64,000 nt of DNA from Deltaproteobacteria bacterium HGW-Deltaproteobacteria-2 (GTDB taxonomy: Bacteria > Desulfobacterota > Syntrophia > Syntrophales > Smithellaceae), in the NCBI GenBank assembly GCA_002840505.1, contig PHBC01000003.1:1-64000 (forward strand). The letters are read 5' to 3'. Below the pieces are notes generated by a model, which did not search any database, was not told where the DNA came from, and worked only from the letters and a program-made list of their open reading frames with translations. Positions 8,853 to 16,013 of this stretch are shown in pieces. Made by a program: the position numbers and the translations under genes. Each line of letters begins with the position of its first letter. The first letter of the stretch is position 1.

Positions 8853-9797
8853 TCACGTCTTAAAAATTTTTTCTGCCGCGTTTAGTCCGGTAATCGATTG
8901 ACAGGTTATACCTATCGTTTTAAAAAATTCGCGCAAGGGACGTGCCGGACCGATTTCATAGATGAATTCAGCCTTCGCCGCCAAACTCTGCATATTTTTT
9001 CGCCAATGTACGGTATTGCTGAGTTGATTTACAAGTTTTTCTCTTATTGCTTGAATATCATCCGAATGGAAACCTCCGGTGAAATTAGAAGTTACTTTAG
9101 TGGCGTTGCGAGGATTCAATTCTTTGCCTATTTTTTCCAAAGTATCGGCAAATCGATCTTCTATCGATTTCATCAAATAACTATGAAACGGAGCACTTAC
9201 ATTCAATCGAATAAACCGGAATGATTTTCCGGGTGGAAAATTTTGTTCCAGTCTTTTTTCCGCTTCGTCAATAGCCGGCAATTCTCCGCTGATAACGACC
9301 TGGTTAGCAGAATTAATGTTGGCTATGCCGGCATTCAGACCATCCATAATTTTCTTAAGCATTTCTATATCGATATCTTCGGAAATAACCGCCGCCATGC
9401 CACCAACACCAACAGGCACAGCCTCCTGCATCAACTTGCCACGCATCTGAACTATTTTTAAAGTATCAGCCAGAGGCATTACCTCTGCCGCAACAAGAGC
9501 CGTAAATTCTCCTAAAGAATGACCGCCGAAATAATCAGGCGCAAAGTCATAATTTTTAGATAAGCCTCTAAGCATGGCTATTTCTGTCGTCACAATACAG
9601 GGTTGTGTATATTCGGTAAGATTCAGCCTTTCATCTTCGCCAAAGCACATGGCAGAAACATCCCAACCCAGAGCATCGGCAGCTTCTTCGTATGTTTGAC
9701 GGCTTACAGGACTCTGTTCATAAAAATCTTTGCCCATTCCGGGTTTTTGCGAACCCTGTCCGGGGAAAACAACAGCTATATTTTTGTTATCCTTCAT
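8853..9797 (-). CDS. fabD: Malonyl-CoA:ACP transacylase
   Basis: A 314-residue FabD-type acyltransferase: VFPGQGSQKPGMG at the N-terminus, Ser94 in GHSLGEF as nucleophile and a His in APFHS as partner. It moves malonyl from CoA to ACP, supplying the extender for the ketosynthase of the same operon. The ATG at 9797 follows an AGGAAG site. It is the first gene of the minus-strand operon ending near 1505; the 500-bp AT-rich region upstream is the likely promoter region. Whether it is the only FabD of the genome cannot be told from this window. Confidence 0.88.
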   Translation of the reverse strand: MKDNKNIAVVFPGQGSQKPGMGKDFYEQSPVSRQTYEEAADALGWDVSAMCFGEDERLNLTEYTQPCIVTTEIAMLRGLSKNYDFAPDYFGGHSLGEFTALVAAEVMPLADTLKIVQMRGKLMQEAVPVGVGGMAAVISEDIDIEMLKKIMDGLNAGIANINSANQVVISGELPAIDEAEKRLEQNFPPGKSFRFIRLNVSAPFHSYLMKSIEDRFADTLEKIGKELNPRNATKVTSNFTGGFHSDDIQAIREKLVNQLSNTVHWRKNMQSLAAKAEFIYEIGPARPLREFFKTIGITCQSITGLNAAEKIFKT

Positions 9798-9833
9798 GCA
9801 AAAAAAACTTCCTTATTATGTGTTCGGTGAATG

Positions 9834-10333
9834 TACTCTAAAATGCATATAATAACAATTATAAATTACTTAAATTTAAAGCACAATATGTGCCATTAGC
9901 AGGTATTATATCATGACATTAAAGTAATTTGTATTTATTGCGTTTTTTAAAATATCATCAGGAAATAATATCAATGGAATACTGCCGTCATGTGTAAAAT
10001 ATTTCGCACTGTGAATAATGTTTTACTCAACAAATAGGTACCTGGTTTATGTTATTGCCAGCATCAGAGATCAAACAACTCTGCCGCCTTAATTTTACAT
10101 AAGTCTTTATAAATAAAAAACCTATCTAAACGGAGAGCAAGAGTCATTTTTTTGTTAATATAACCTTTTGCCGGTATTTGAGCAACTATCAAAATGCTAA
10201 AAAAACACTTATCTACTCAAAAATAATAAGCTTTAAGTAGAGAAGGGAATAAAGTAAGGGTAAAGGGCTTCTGAGCACCCTTTGCCCTGTCACAAAAAAG
10301 TTAAAACTAAATGCAATATTAATCCTTTTTCGC
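9834..10333. other. AT-rich intergenic region between divergent operons
   Basis: This 500-bp stretch separates fabD (minus) from the 3-hydroxyacyl-CoA dehydrogenase gene (plus) and has no convincing gene. It holds one hairpin (GGGTAAAGGG at 10258-10267 with CCCTTTGCCC at 10278-10287, one G-T pair) lacking a T run. Regulatory sites for both directions are expected here; only the plus-strand promoter at its right edge is clear. Confidence 0.5.
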
Positions 10334-10363
10334 TTGACAGTTAAGCCTTCCTTTACCTATACT
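10334..10363 (+). promoter_or_regulatory. Sigma-70-type promoter for the 3-hydroxyacyl-CoA dehydrogenase gene
   Basis: A perfect -35 box TTGACA (10334-10339) is followed after 18 bp by TATACT (10358-10363). The predicted start of transcription is near 10370, about 65 nt before the chosen ATG. This also shows why the longer reading frame opening at the TTG of the -35 box cannot be the true start. Confidence 0.75.
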
Positions 10364-10435
10364 CCGCGAACGAGAAAAAGAATTGCTGCCTATAATTCTT
10401 ATCGAATAAAAAATAACTTAGGAAGGAGAGTCACA

Positions 10436-11599
10436 ATGAAATTGGATGATATTAAGAAAGTTGCAGTAATCGGTTCAGGAGCCATGGGAAACGGCATCGC
10501 CCAGATATGCGCGCAGGCCGGCCTGAAGGCTGTCATGGTAGACATCAAGCAGGAATTTGTCGACAAAGGTATGGCTACGGTCAACAAAAGTCTGGATACA
10601 ATGGTCAGCAAAGGTAAGATGACTGCCGAAAAAAAGGCCGAGGTGCTTGGTAACTTGTCAACGTCTTTAAGCAACACCGAGGCGGTCAAGGATGTTCAGG
10701 TAGTTATTGAGGCTGTTCCGGAAGTTATGGATCTGAAGAAAAAGGTGTTTGCCGAAGTATCAGCTGCGGCTCCGGCTGACGCGCTCTTGGCGTCCAACAC
10801 CTCTACCATGAGCATTTCCGAAATCGGCACGGTCGTGAAAAATCCGGAGCGGATTCTCGGCATGCATTTCTTCAATCCCGCACCGGTTATGAAAGGTGTA
10901 GAAGTAATTTATGCAAATAAAACCACTGACGCCAACGTGGACCTGCTCTGTGAAATGACCAAGAAGATCGGTAAGGTTCCGGTTAAGGTCCTCAAGGATG
11001 CCCCGGGCTTTATCGTCAACCGTATAGGCGCTCCCAACCAGGCCTTGATCAGCGCCATTTTGGATGAAGGCAAGATCAAAGTGGACACCATTGACACCAT
11101 CATGAAGGTAGCCGCCGGTATGCCCATGGGACCATTTGAACTCGCTGATTTCGTCGGCATTGATGTTTTCTATCATACCCTCAAATATTATGCCGAGACG
11201 CTTTCTCCGGAATACAAACCCGGCAAAGTACTGCAGAATCTGCTCGACAGCAAAAAACTAGGCATGAAGACCGGCCAGGGAATTTATACCTGGGAGGGCG
11301 GCAAGGCCAAGATCGATGCTTCCGCGCAGTCTCAGGAATTCGGCCCCATGGATTTTCTGTCCATTCAGATCAACGAAGCAGTGCGGGTTTTAAAAGAGAA
11401 GATCGCGGCTTCCGCGGCAGATATCGACCTGGGTATGGTTCACTGCATGAGAGCGTTTGCCGGACCGTTTGCCCTCGGCGCGGGTATGGACCACACGCAG
11501 ATGGCGGATATTCTGAATAAGTTGCACGCACGTTTCGGTCTTAAGATTTTCAAACCTGAGCCCGAAATTGTAGACGGTTCCTTTAAAGCGATGAAATAG
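10436..11599 (+). CDS. 3-hydroxyacyl-CoA dehydrogenase
   Basis: The 387-residue protein starts MKLDDIKKVAVIGSGAMG, with the Rossmann GxGxxG motif at residues 11-16 (IGSGAMG) and NTSTMSISE and GMHFFNPAPVM typical of the 3HCDH family. It is longer than the about 280-residue 3-hydroxybutyryl-CoA dehydrogenases, because a second helical C-terminal 3HCDH-like domain (about 300-387) follows the first. It oxidises 3-hydroxyacyl-CoA with NAD, or the reverse. AGGAAGGAGAG precedes the ATG. The gene stands alone between its own promoter and a strong terminator and has a higher codon G+C than its surroundings, suggesting high expression. Confidence 0.88.
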   Translation: MKLDDIKKVAVIGSGAMGNGIAQICAQAGLKAVMVDIKQEFVDKGMATVNKSLDTMVSKGKMTAEKKAEVLGNLSTSLSNTEAVKDVQVVIEAVPEVMDLKKKVFAEVSAAAPADALLASNTSTMSISEIGTVVKNPERILGMHFFNPAPVMKGVEVIYANKTTDANVDLLCEMTKKIGKVPVKVLKDAPGFIVNRIGAPNQALISAILDEGKIKVDTIDTIMKVAAGMPMGPFELADFVGIDVFYHTLKYYAETLSPEYKPGKVLQNLLDSKKLGMKTGQGIYTWEGGKAKIDASAQSQEFGPMDFLSIQINEAVRVLKEKIAASAADIDLGMVHCMRAFAGPFALGAGMDHTQMADILNKLHARFGLKIFKPEPEIVDGSFKAMK

Positions 11600-11669
11600 T
11601 TTTTCTTATTTTTAATCTGGTTGACAATATCAACGTTTGATAACTGACCAGATTTTAGAATTCACAAAA

Positions 11670-11704
11670 CACGGCCTTCGAGATTTCGGAGGCCGTGCTT
11701 TTTA
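11670..11704 (+). terminator. Rho-independent terminator of the 3-hydroxyacyl-CoA dehydrogenase gene
   Basis: CACGGCCT (11670-11677) pairs perfectly with AGGCCGTG (11690-11697), followed by CTTTTT. It lies 70 bp after the stop codon. Confidence 0.8.
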
Positions 11705-11900
11705 GTGACACTCGCTGAGGTCGAATGAAATGAAGATCGAAGCGTAAGTGGAACTATCCCTGAAACGGAGTGAAGTGGGATAATGAGACCCCAGTTTCAG
11801 AAACGCAGTACACTGAAACTTGATAGTCGAATTATCCCGGAAGCGTAGCGTAATGGGATAGTGACACTCGCCGATATACAAGACGGTACTTCTCATACTC
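11702..11900. repeat. Dispersed intergenic repeat (ATTATCCC / GGGATAAT family), member 1
   Basis: The stretch holds oppositely oriented GGGATAAT and ATTATCCC blocks with AAGCG/GTAGCG words, and the phrase TAGTGACACTCGC occurs at both ends. The same vocabulary (CGAATTATCCC, CACTGAAA, GAAGCG) recurs at 29700-29880 and 61044-61290. The minus-strand frame across it has no protein character. I take it as a non-coding, mobile or REP-like intergenic repeat. Confidence 0.5.
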
Positions 11901-11949
11901 TCTTCTATCAGAAGCAATATCTGATTAAATCAAACGGTGAAAAATAAAC

Positions 11950-11976
11950 TTGACTTTTATATTTCGCCCATATAAT
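11950..11976 (+). promoter_or_regulatory. Putative promoter for the acyl-CoA synthetase leader
   Basis: TTGACT (11950-11955) and TATAAT (11971-11976) are separated by 15 bp, slightly short of ideal. A near-palindrome CCATCAAATGATGG at 11981-11994 overlaps the predicted transcription start and could be an operator. Confidence 0.45.
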
Positions 11977-12026
11977 GATACCATCAAATGATGGAATAAG
12001 ACGATTATAGTAGCCCTAGCACTGGT

Positions 12027-12134
12027 GTGATTTCTTTAGTTTCAATAAAATCACAACACGTAAAGGCAAAGACAGAAAGCTATAGATCTTTCATGCAGTT
12101 CTGTCTCAAAAGACTGGAGGGGATGTAACGCCCC
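12027..12134 (+). ncRNA. Structured 5' leader of the acyl-CoA synthetase gene, class unknown
   Basis: Three hairpins follow each other in a predicted leader of about 330 nt: GTGATTT/AAATCAC (12027-12054), a perfect 8-bp AGACAGAA/TTCTGTCT (12070-12106) and GGGG/CCCC (12119-12134). The unpaired stretch AAAGGCAAAG between the first two and AAAGC in the second loop faintly recall GEMM (c-di-GMP) riboswitch words, but the arrangement does not fit that consensus. I call it only a candidate cis-regulatory RNA. Confidence 0.35.
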
Positions 12135-12314
12135 ATTGGTAGAACGAACATAGCGAAGGTTGAAGAGTTAGTCGAAATATCCCTTAATCAAACACCATTC
12201 GATATTATTCCGCCAAAAGCTGTGTAATATCAATGATTATTTAACCTTTGACAAATTCAATTTTAATCTGCTATGCCCATCATACAAAAAAATTAAAACA
12301 GGAAAGGAATGAAT

Positions 12315-14216
12315 ATGGCCGATTTATTAAAGTACAAGGATATCTTTTCTCAATCCATCAATGAGCCCGAAGTTTTCTGGGGTAAAGCAGCTGAAAACGT
12401 TATCTGGGACAAAAAATGCGACAAGGTTCTCGACGACAGCAAAAAACCTTTTTACCGCTGGTTTGTAGGCGGACAATTGAATACCTGCTACAACGCTCTC
12501 GATTATCAGGTAGAATCAGGACGGGGAGAACAAACGGCAATTATCTATGACAGTCCCGTAACCAGTACCGTTCAAAAAATTTCCTATAAAGAATTACTGG
12601 AGATGGTATCAAAGTTCGCCGGTGTCCTCAGTTCACTAGGTGTGAAAAAAGGCGATACGGTTATCATTTACATGCCCATGATACCTCAAGCCCTGGTCGC
12701 GATGCTTTCCTGCGCCCGCATCGGCGCTGTTCATTCTGTTGTCTTCGGTGGATTCGCACCTAATGAATTGGCCATCCGCATCGACGACGCCAAGCCAAAA
12801 GTTATGATCTCGGCATCCTGCGGTATCGAAGGGAAAAAGACTATTCCCTACAAACCGCTTCTGGATGAGGCTATAAAAATCGCCTCTCATAAACCACAGA
12901 AATGCATTATTTATCAGCGCCCGCAGGTGAAAGCAGAATTGGATGCGTCACGCGATCTCGATTGGAACGATCTGATGAAAGACGCTAAAGCTGTTCCCTG
13001 CGTATCTGTTGCCGCTACAGACCCTCTTTATATTCTCTACACTTCCGGAACAACCGGTAAACCCAAAGGAGTCATGCGGGATAACGGCGGCCATGCTGTC
13101 GCGCTGAAATGGTCGATGAAATACATTTACGACATGAAGCCGGGAGAAGTTTACTGGGCTGCATCCGATGTCGGCTGGGTTGTCGGCCATTCCTATATTG
13201 TCTATGCTCCGTTGCTTTACGGCTGCACCACTATCGTTTATGAAGGAAAACCCATTGGCACTCCGGACCCGGGCGCTTTCTGGCGCGTCATTTCTCAGCA
13301 CGGCGTCTCCGTTTTATTTACAGCGCCAACAGCTTTCCGCGCCATCAAAAAGGAAGACCCCAATGGCGATTATCTGAAAAAATATGATATCAAATGCCTC
13401 AGATATCTATTCCTCGCGGGCGAACGTCTTGATCCCGACACCTATCATTGGGCAAGCGACATGCTGAAAATTCCCGTGGTAGATCACTGGTGGCAGACAG
13501 AAACCGGTTGGCCCATCGCCGCCAACTGCATGGGCACTGAAAAGTTCCCCATTAAAGCTGGTTCACCGACAAAACCAGTTCCCGGTTACAATGTGCAGAT
13601 ACTCGATGCCGATGGAAATCAACTCCCCAACGGCGAAGAAGGATCTGTCGTAATCAAGCTTCCCCTGCCCCCGGGATGCCTGCCCACACTGTGGCAGGAT
13701 GACAAACGTTATCTGGAATATGTAACGGAAAGACCAGGTTATTATGTGACCGGCGACGGCGGACGCTTCGATGAAGACGGCTACATATTTATCATGGGAC
13801 GCATTGACGACGTTATCAACGTTGCAGGACATCGCTTGTCTACCGGCGCGATGGAAGAAATAGTTTCCAAGCATAAGGATGTTGCGGAATGTGCTGTTTT
13901 CGGCGCTGAAGATCAACTTAAAGGTCAGGTTCCCGTGGGATTCGTCGTGCTGAAAGCCGGCGTCGACCGCGATCCGAAAGACATTATCAAAGAACTTGTC
14001 CAGATGGTTCGCAATGAACTTGGCGCACTGGCCTGCTTCAAGGAAGCTGCTGTGGTCAGGGCTCTGCCGAAAACCCGCTCAGGAAAAACCCTGCGCAGTA
14101 CCATGCGCAAAATAGTTGACGGCAAGGATTATGTGGTACCTTCCACTATTGACGATCCTGCAGCTTTGGATGTCATTGCTCAAGCAGCCAAAACAATCGG
14201 CTACGGGAAAAAATAA
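12315..14216 (+). CDS. AMP-forming short-chain acyl-CoA synthetase, PrpE/ACSS3-like (acetate/propionate-CoA ligase)
   Basis: The protein of about 633 residues has the complete acyl-adenylate signature YTSGTTGKPKGV, the SDVGWVVGHSYIVYAPLLYG block shared with PrpE and ACSS3, DHWWQTETGWPI, the hinge region TGDGG and the catalytic lysine PKTRSGK near the end. It activates a short-chain acid with ATP to acyl-CoA, AMP and pyrophosphate; in Syntrophus the acetyl-CoA synthetase is known to be used in the ATP-forming direction, which could apply here. Of two in-frame ATGs (12309, 12315) the second has better spacing from AAGGA. The substrate (acetate or propionate) cannot be fixed from sequence. A hairpin-rich leader precedes it. 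Confidence 0.87.
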   Translation: MADLLKYKDIFSQSINEPEVFWGKAAENVIWDKKCDKVLDDSKKPFYRWFVGGQLNTCYNALDYQVESGRGEQTAIIYDSPVTSTVQKISYKELLEMVSKFAGVLSSLGVKKGDTVIIYMPMIPQALVAMLSCARIGAVHSVVFGGFAPNELAIRIDDAKPKVMISASCGIEGKKTIPYKPLLDEAIKIASHKPQKCIIYQRPQVKAELDASRDLDWNDLMKDAKAVPCVSVAATDPLYILYTSGTTGKPKGVMRDNGGHAVALKWSMKYIYDMKPGEVYWAASDVGWVVGHSYIVYAPLLYGCTTIVYEGKPIGTPDPGAFWRVISQHGVSVLFTAPTAFRAIKKEDPNGDYLKKYDIKCLRYLFLAGERLDPDTYHWASDMLKIPVVDHWWQTETGWPIAANCMGTEKFPIKAGSPTKPVPGYNVQILDADGNQLPNGEEGSVVIKLPLPPGCLPTLWQDDKRYLEYVTERPGYYVTGDGGRFDEDGYIFIMGRIDDVINVAGHRLSTGAMEEIVSKHKDVAECAVFGAEDQLKGQVPVGFVVLKAGVDRDPKDIIKELVQMVRNELGALACFKEAAVVRALPKTRSGKTLRSTMRKIVDGKDYVVPSTIDDPAALDVIAQAAKTIGYGKK

Positions 14217-14235
14217 TATTTCTTAGTTTGTGATT

Positions 14236-14266
14236 GCGCGTCCTGCAAGTCAGGACGCGCATTTTC
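14236..14266 (+). terminator. Rho-independent terminator of the acyl-CoA synthetase gene
   Basis: A perfect 10-bp stem (GCGCGTCCTG at 14236-14245, CAGGACGCGC at 14251-14260) with a 5-nt loop is followed by ATTTT, 20 bp after the stop codon. Confidence 0.8.
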
Positions 14267-14501
14267 CATCCTTTTTTTCTCAAACAAATTCCTGAACATT
14301 TCTTCCTATAATCCTTAATTTTCAAGTCCTTGTTTTCATACTACGTTACAAATGGTAGAAGATTTGGATATGCTCAAGAATGATGAAATAAACAGATTAC
14401 ATGGAAAATGTGGGATCAATAATCACTAGAAATTAAATTTTGTTAAATCAGGGCTATTTTTTTCTCTTTTCTGCGATTGAAACTATCGCCCTGCGAAAAA
14501 A

Positions 14502-15260
14502 CTATATATGCTTTTTCGCGGTATTATCAGAGTCTTGGAACAGCGATTTGCGTAGAATAAGATGATAACTTTTAAGAACATTGCGATACTGTTCAATGAA
14601 AGTATGGCTTTCTTCTATTGTTGATGTCATGAATGTCCGCATCATTTGTTTCATCATATTTATGTGATCCCCTATATCTTCGCCTTTCATTGAAAAAAGA
14701 ACGATTTCCGTCATTTTTTTTCGCAATGGGCGACACGTATTAGATAACAATATAACAATAATGTTATGCGCGATATCCGCAACTAATTCTTGCGATTTGA
14801 GTTCAAGTTCCACTAAACGATTTTTGTCATGCAGGTTGGCAAGGCCTTCATCTAAAATTTCCATCGCGGTTTTAAAATCACGAGGTGTGTAATGTTTTAC
14901 TGCCATTTTAAGTATTTCCGGATAGAATGCTATCCAGAACTCCCATAATTCGTCAATTATGTACGGATCAATCAGCAATTCTTCATCAGTCTGTTCTAAC
15001 TGCAGGAAAAGGATTCTCAAAAAATCAATACTTGCTCCTTTCAGAAAATCCCGCACATAGATACCATCACCCTGGCGAATGAAAAGAACATTCATCATCT
15101 CCAAATGTTTTAATCCGATTCTAAGCGATACTCTGTCCACATCCATTTCTTTGGCAAGCTGCCTTTCAGAGGGTAACTTATCACCCGGTTTAAGCTGTCT
15201 GCTGAAAATCTGCTTAATTAATATATTCACTACTCTCTCGTGGACTTGTACGTCCTCCAT
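14502..15260 (-). CDS. GntR-family transcriptional regulator, FadR subfamily
   Basis: The 252-residue protein opens with the GntR winged-helix: LKPGDKLPSERQLAKEMDVDRVSLRIGLKHLEM, then GDGIYVRDF, and continues into an all-helical FCD-type ligand domain. Members bind a short acid or acyl-CoA and control catabolic genes. The ATG at 15260 follows AGGAG. It lies between the acyl-CoA synthetase gene (convergent) and the divergent TRAP/lipid cassette, either of which could be its target. I found no clear TGGTnnnACCA operator in its upstream region, unlike the case at 44953-45040. Confidence 0.85.
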   Translation of the reverse strand: MEDVQVHERVVNILIKQIFSRQLKPGDKLPSERQLAKEMDVDRVSLRIGLKHLEMMNVLFIRQGDGIYVRDFLKGASIDFLRILFLQLEQTDEELLIDPYIIDELWEFWIAFYPEILKMAVKHYTPRDFKTAMEILDEGLANLHDKNRLVELELKSQELVADIAHNIIVILLSNTCRPLRKKMTEIVLFSMKGEDIGDHINMMKQMMRTFMTSTIEESHTFIEQYRNVLKSYHLILRKSLFQDSDNTAKKHI

Positions 15261-15605
15261 AACTTCTCCTTATCAATATTCTGCTTGTTTTGACTTTGTA
15301 TTTAAACGCATTCATTCATAAAATGAAAAAATATCTTGACATCCGGATAATGTATATCTATTATTGGACTATTAACTAAGCTAAATTGTTTTACCATAAC
15401 GTTTGTATTAAAGTACCATATCACTTTCTTATTAACAAGGAATAAGTTGAATAGTGTTGTGATAACGAGTCCTTTGTCGGAAAAGTCCACCAAAAAGAAT
15501 GTGGATTAAAAATTATTTTTTTAACTTTGCCTTTGAATCTTCATATCTGGCAGTGAATTTAATAAATTTCATTTAATGGTCAAACTCTTTCTAAAAGGAG
15601 GTTTT
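15261..15605. other. Divergent promoter region before the TRAP/lipid cassette
   Basis: About 345 bp of AT-rich DNA between the FadR-type regulator and the first copy of the cassette's signal-peptide gene. A minus-strand frame of 63 codons (15302-15493) has no ribosome site or family likeness and I do not call it. Just before 15606 there is a strong AAAAGGAGG ribosome site. Confidence 0.4.
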
Positions 15606-15854
15606 ATGAAGTTAAGAAAATTTTTCTGGTTTATCTTTTTCGGATTAACAGAGTTTTTTATTAGTCCTGCTTTTGCACTTACTCTTGGAGAAAAAGTAAA
15701 ATATATCAGGTTTTTAATGGGATCTAAAATAGAACTTACACCGCGTGAAAGAGAGAAATATGCGAAGGCTTTTCTAGAGTCCACTAGCGGAATTACATTA
15801 ATAATCTCATTTTATATTCAAAATCTTTTTGAAAGGAGGTTTTATGACATGTAG
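15606..15854 (+). CDS. Truncated secreted copy of the TRAP protein N-terminus (two LTPxEK repeats)
   Basis: The start MKLRKFFWFIFFG, behind AAAAGGAGG, gives a signal peptide ending ...SPAFA, followed by two repeat units (LTLGEKVKYIRFLMGSKIE and LTPREREKYAKAFLESTSG) and then 20 residues of read-through into the next repeat copy. The signal peptide and repeats match those of the full-length binding protein at 16010-17404. The solute-binding domain is missing. This may be a degenerate duplicate or a small secreted repeat protein; the intact ribosome site and open frame leave the second possibility open. Confidence 0.5.
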   Translation: MKLRKFFWFIFFGLTEFFISPAFALTLGEKVKYIRFLMGSKIELTPREREKYAKAFLESTSGITLIISFYIQNLFERRFYDM

Positions 15855-16013
15855 AAAAACTTATTAGGCTCCTCTGTTTGGTTTACTTGTTTTTCTTATT
15901 AGGACAACTTCTGCCTTTGAGCCTACGGTGCGAGAAAAGAACAAATATGCGAGTAGTCTTACGTTAAAAGTCTCATTTTATATTCAAAATCTTTTTGAAA
16001 GGAGGTTTTATGA
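15805..16013 (+). repeat. Direct repeat carrying ribosome site and signal-peptide start
   Basis: A 43-nt block is identical at 15805-15847 and 15971-16013 (period 166 bp); it ends in GAAAGGAGGTTTTATGA, the ribosome site and start codon of the following copy. Similarity continues past the identical block with a few changes. It marks a tandem duplication of the 5' part of the TRAP binding-protein gene. Confidence 0.85.
15844..15970 (+). pseudogene. Decayed second copy of the TRAP protein 5' end
   Basis: Starting at the ATG at 15844 the DNA reads MTCRKTY then stop, against MKCRKLVRLL in the intact gene; one extra A in the run after the AGA codon explains the frameshift. Further on, remnants of the signal peptide end (TSAF) and of a repeat unit (REKNKYASSLT) can be read in the shifted frame. 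The ribosome site is intact, so translation would abort after seven codons. Confidence 0.7.

Noticed and set aside
10334-10435. N-terminal extension of the 3-hydroxyacyl-CoA dehydrogenase
   Set aside because: The upstream TTG is the -35 box of its promoter; the ribosome site and Rossmann motif fit the ATG at 10436.
11702-11917. Minus-strand frame across a repeat element
   Set aside because: It reads through inverted repeats shared with other intergenic sites and has no protein character.
12027-12134. Possible GEMM (c-di-GMP) riboswitch
   Set aside because: Only the words AAAGGCAAAG and AAAGC resemble it; the paired regions are in the wrong places and the second conserved half is missing.
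15302-15493. Minus-strand 63-codon frame in the divergent region
   Set aside because: No ribosome site, no family likeness and AT-rich composition like the rest of the promoter region.
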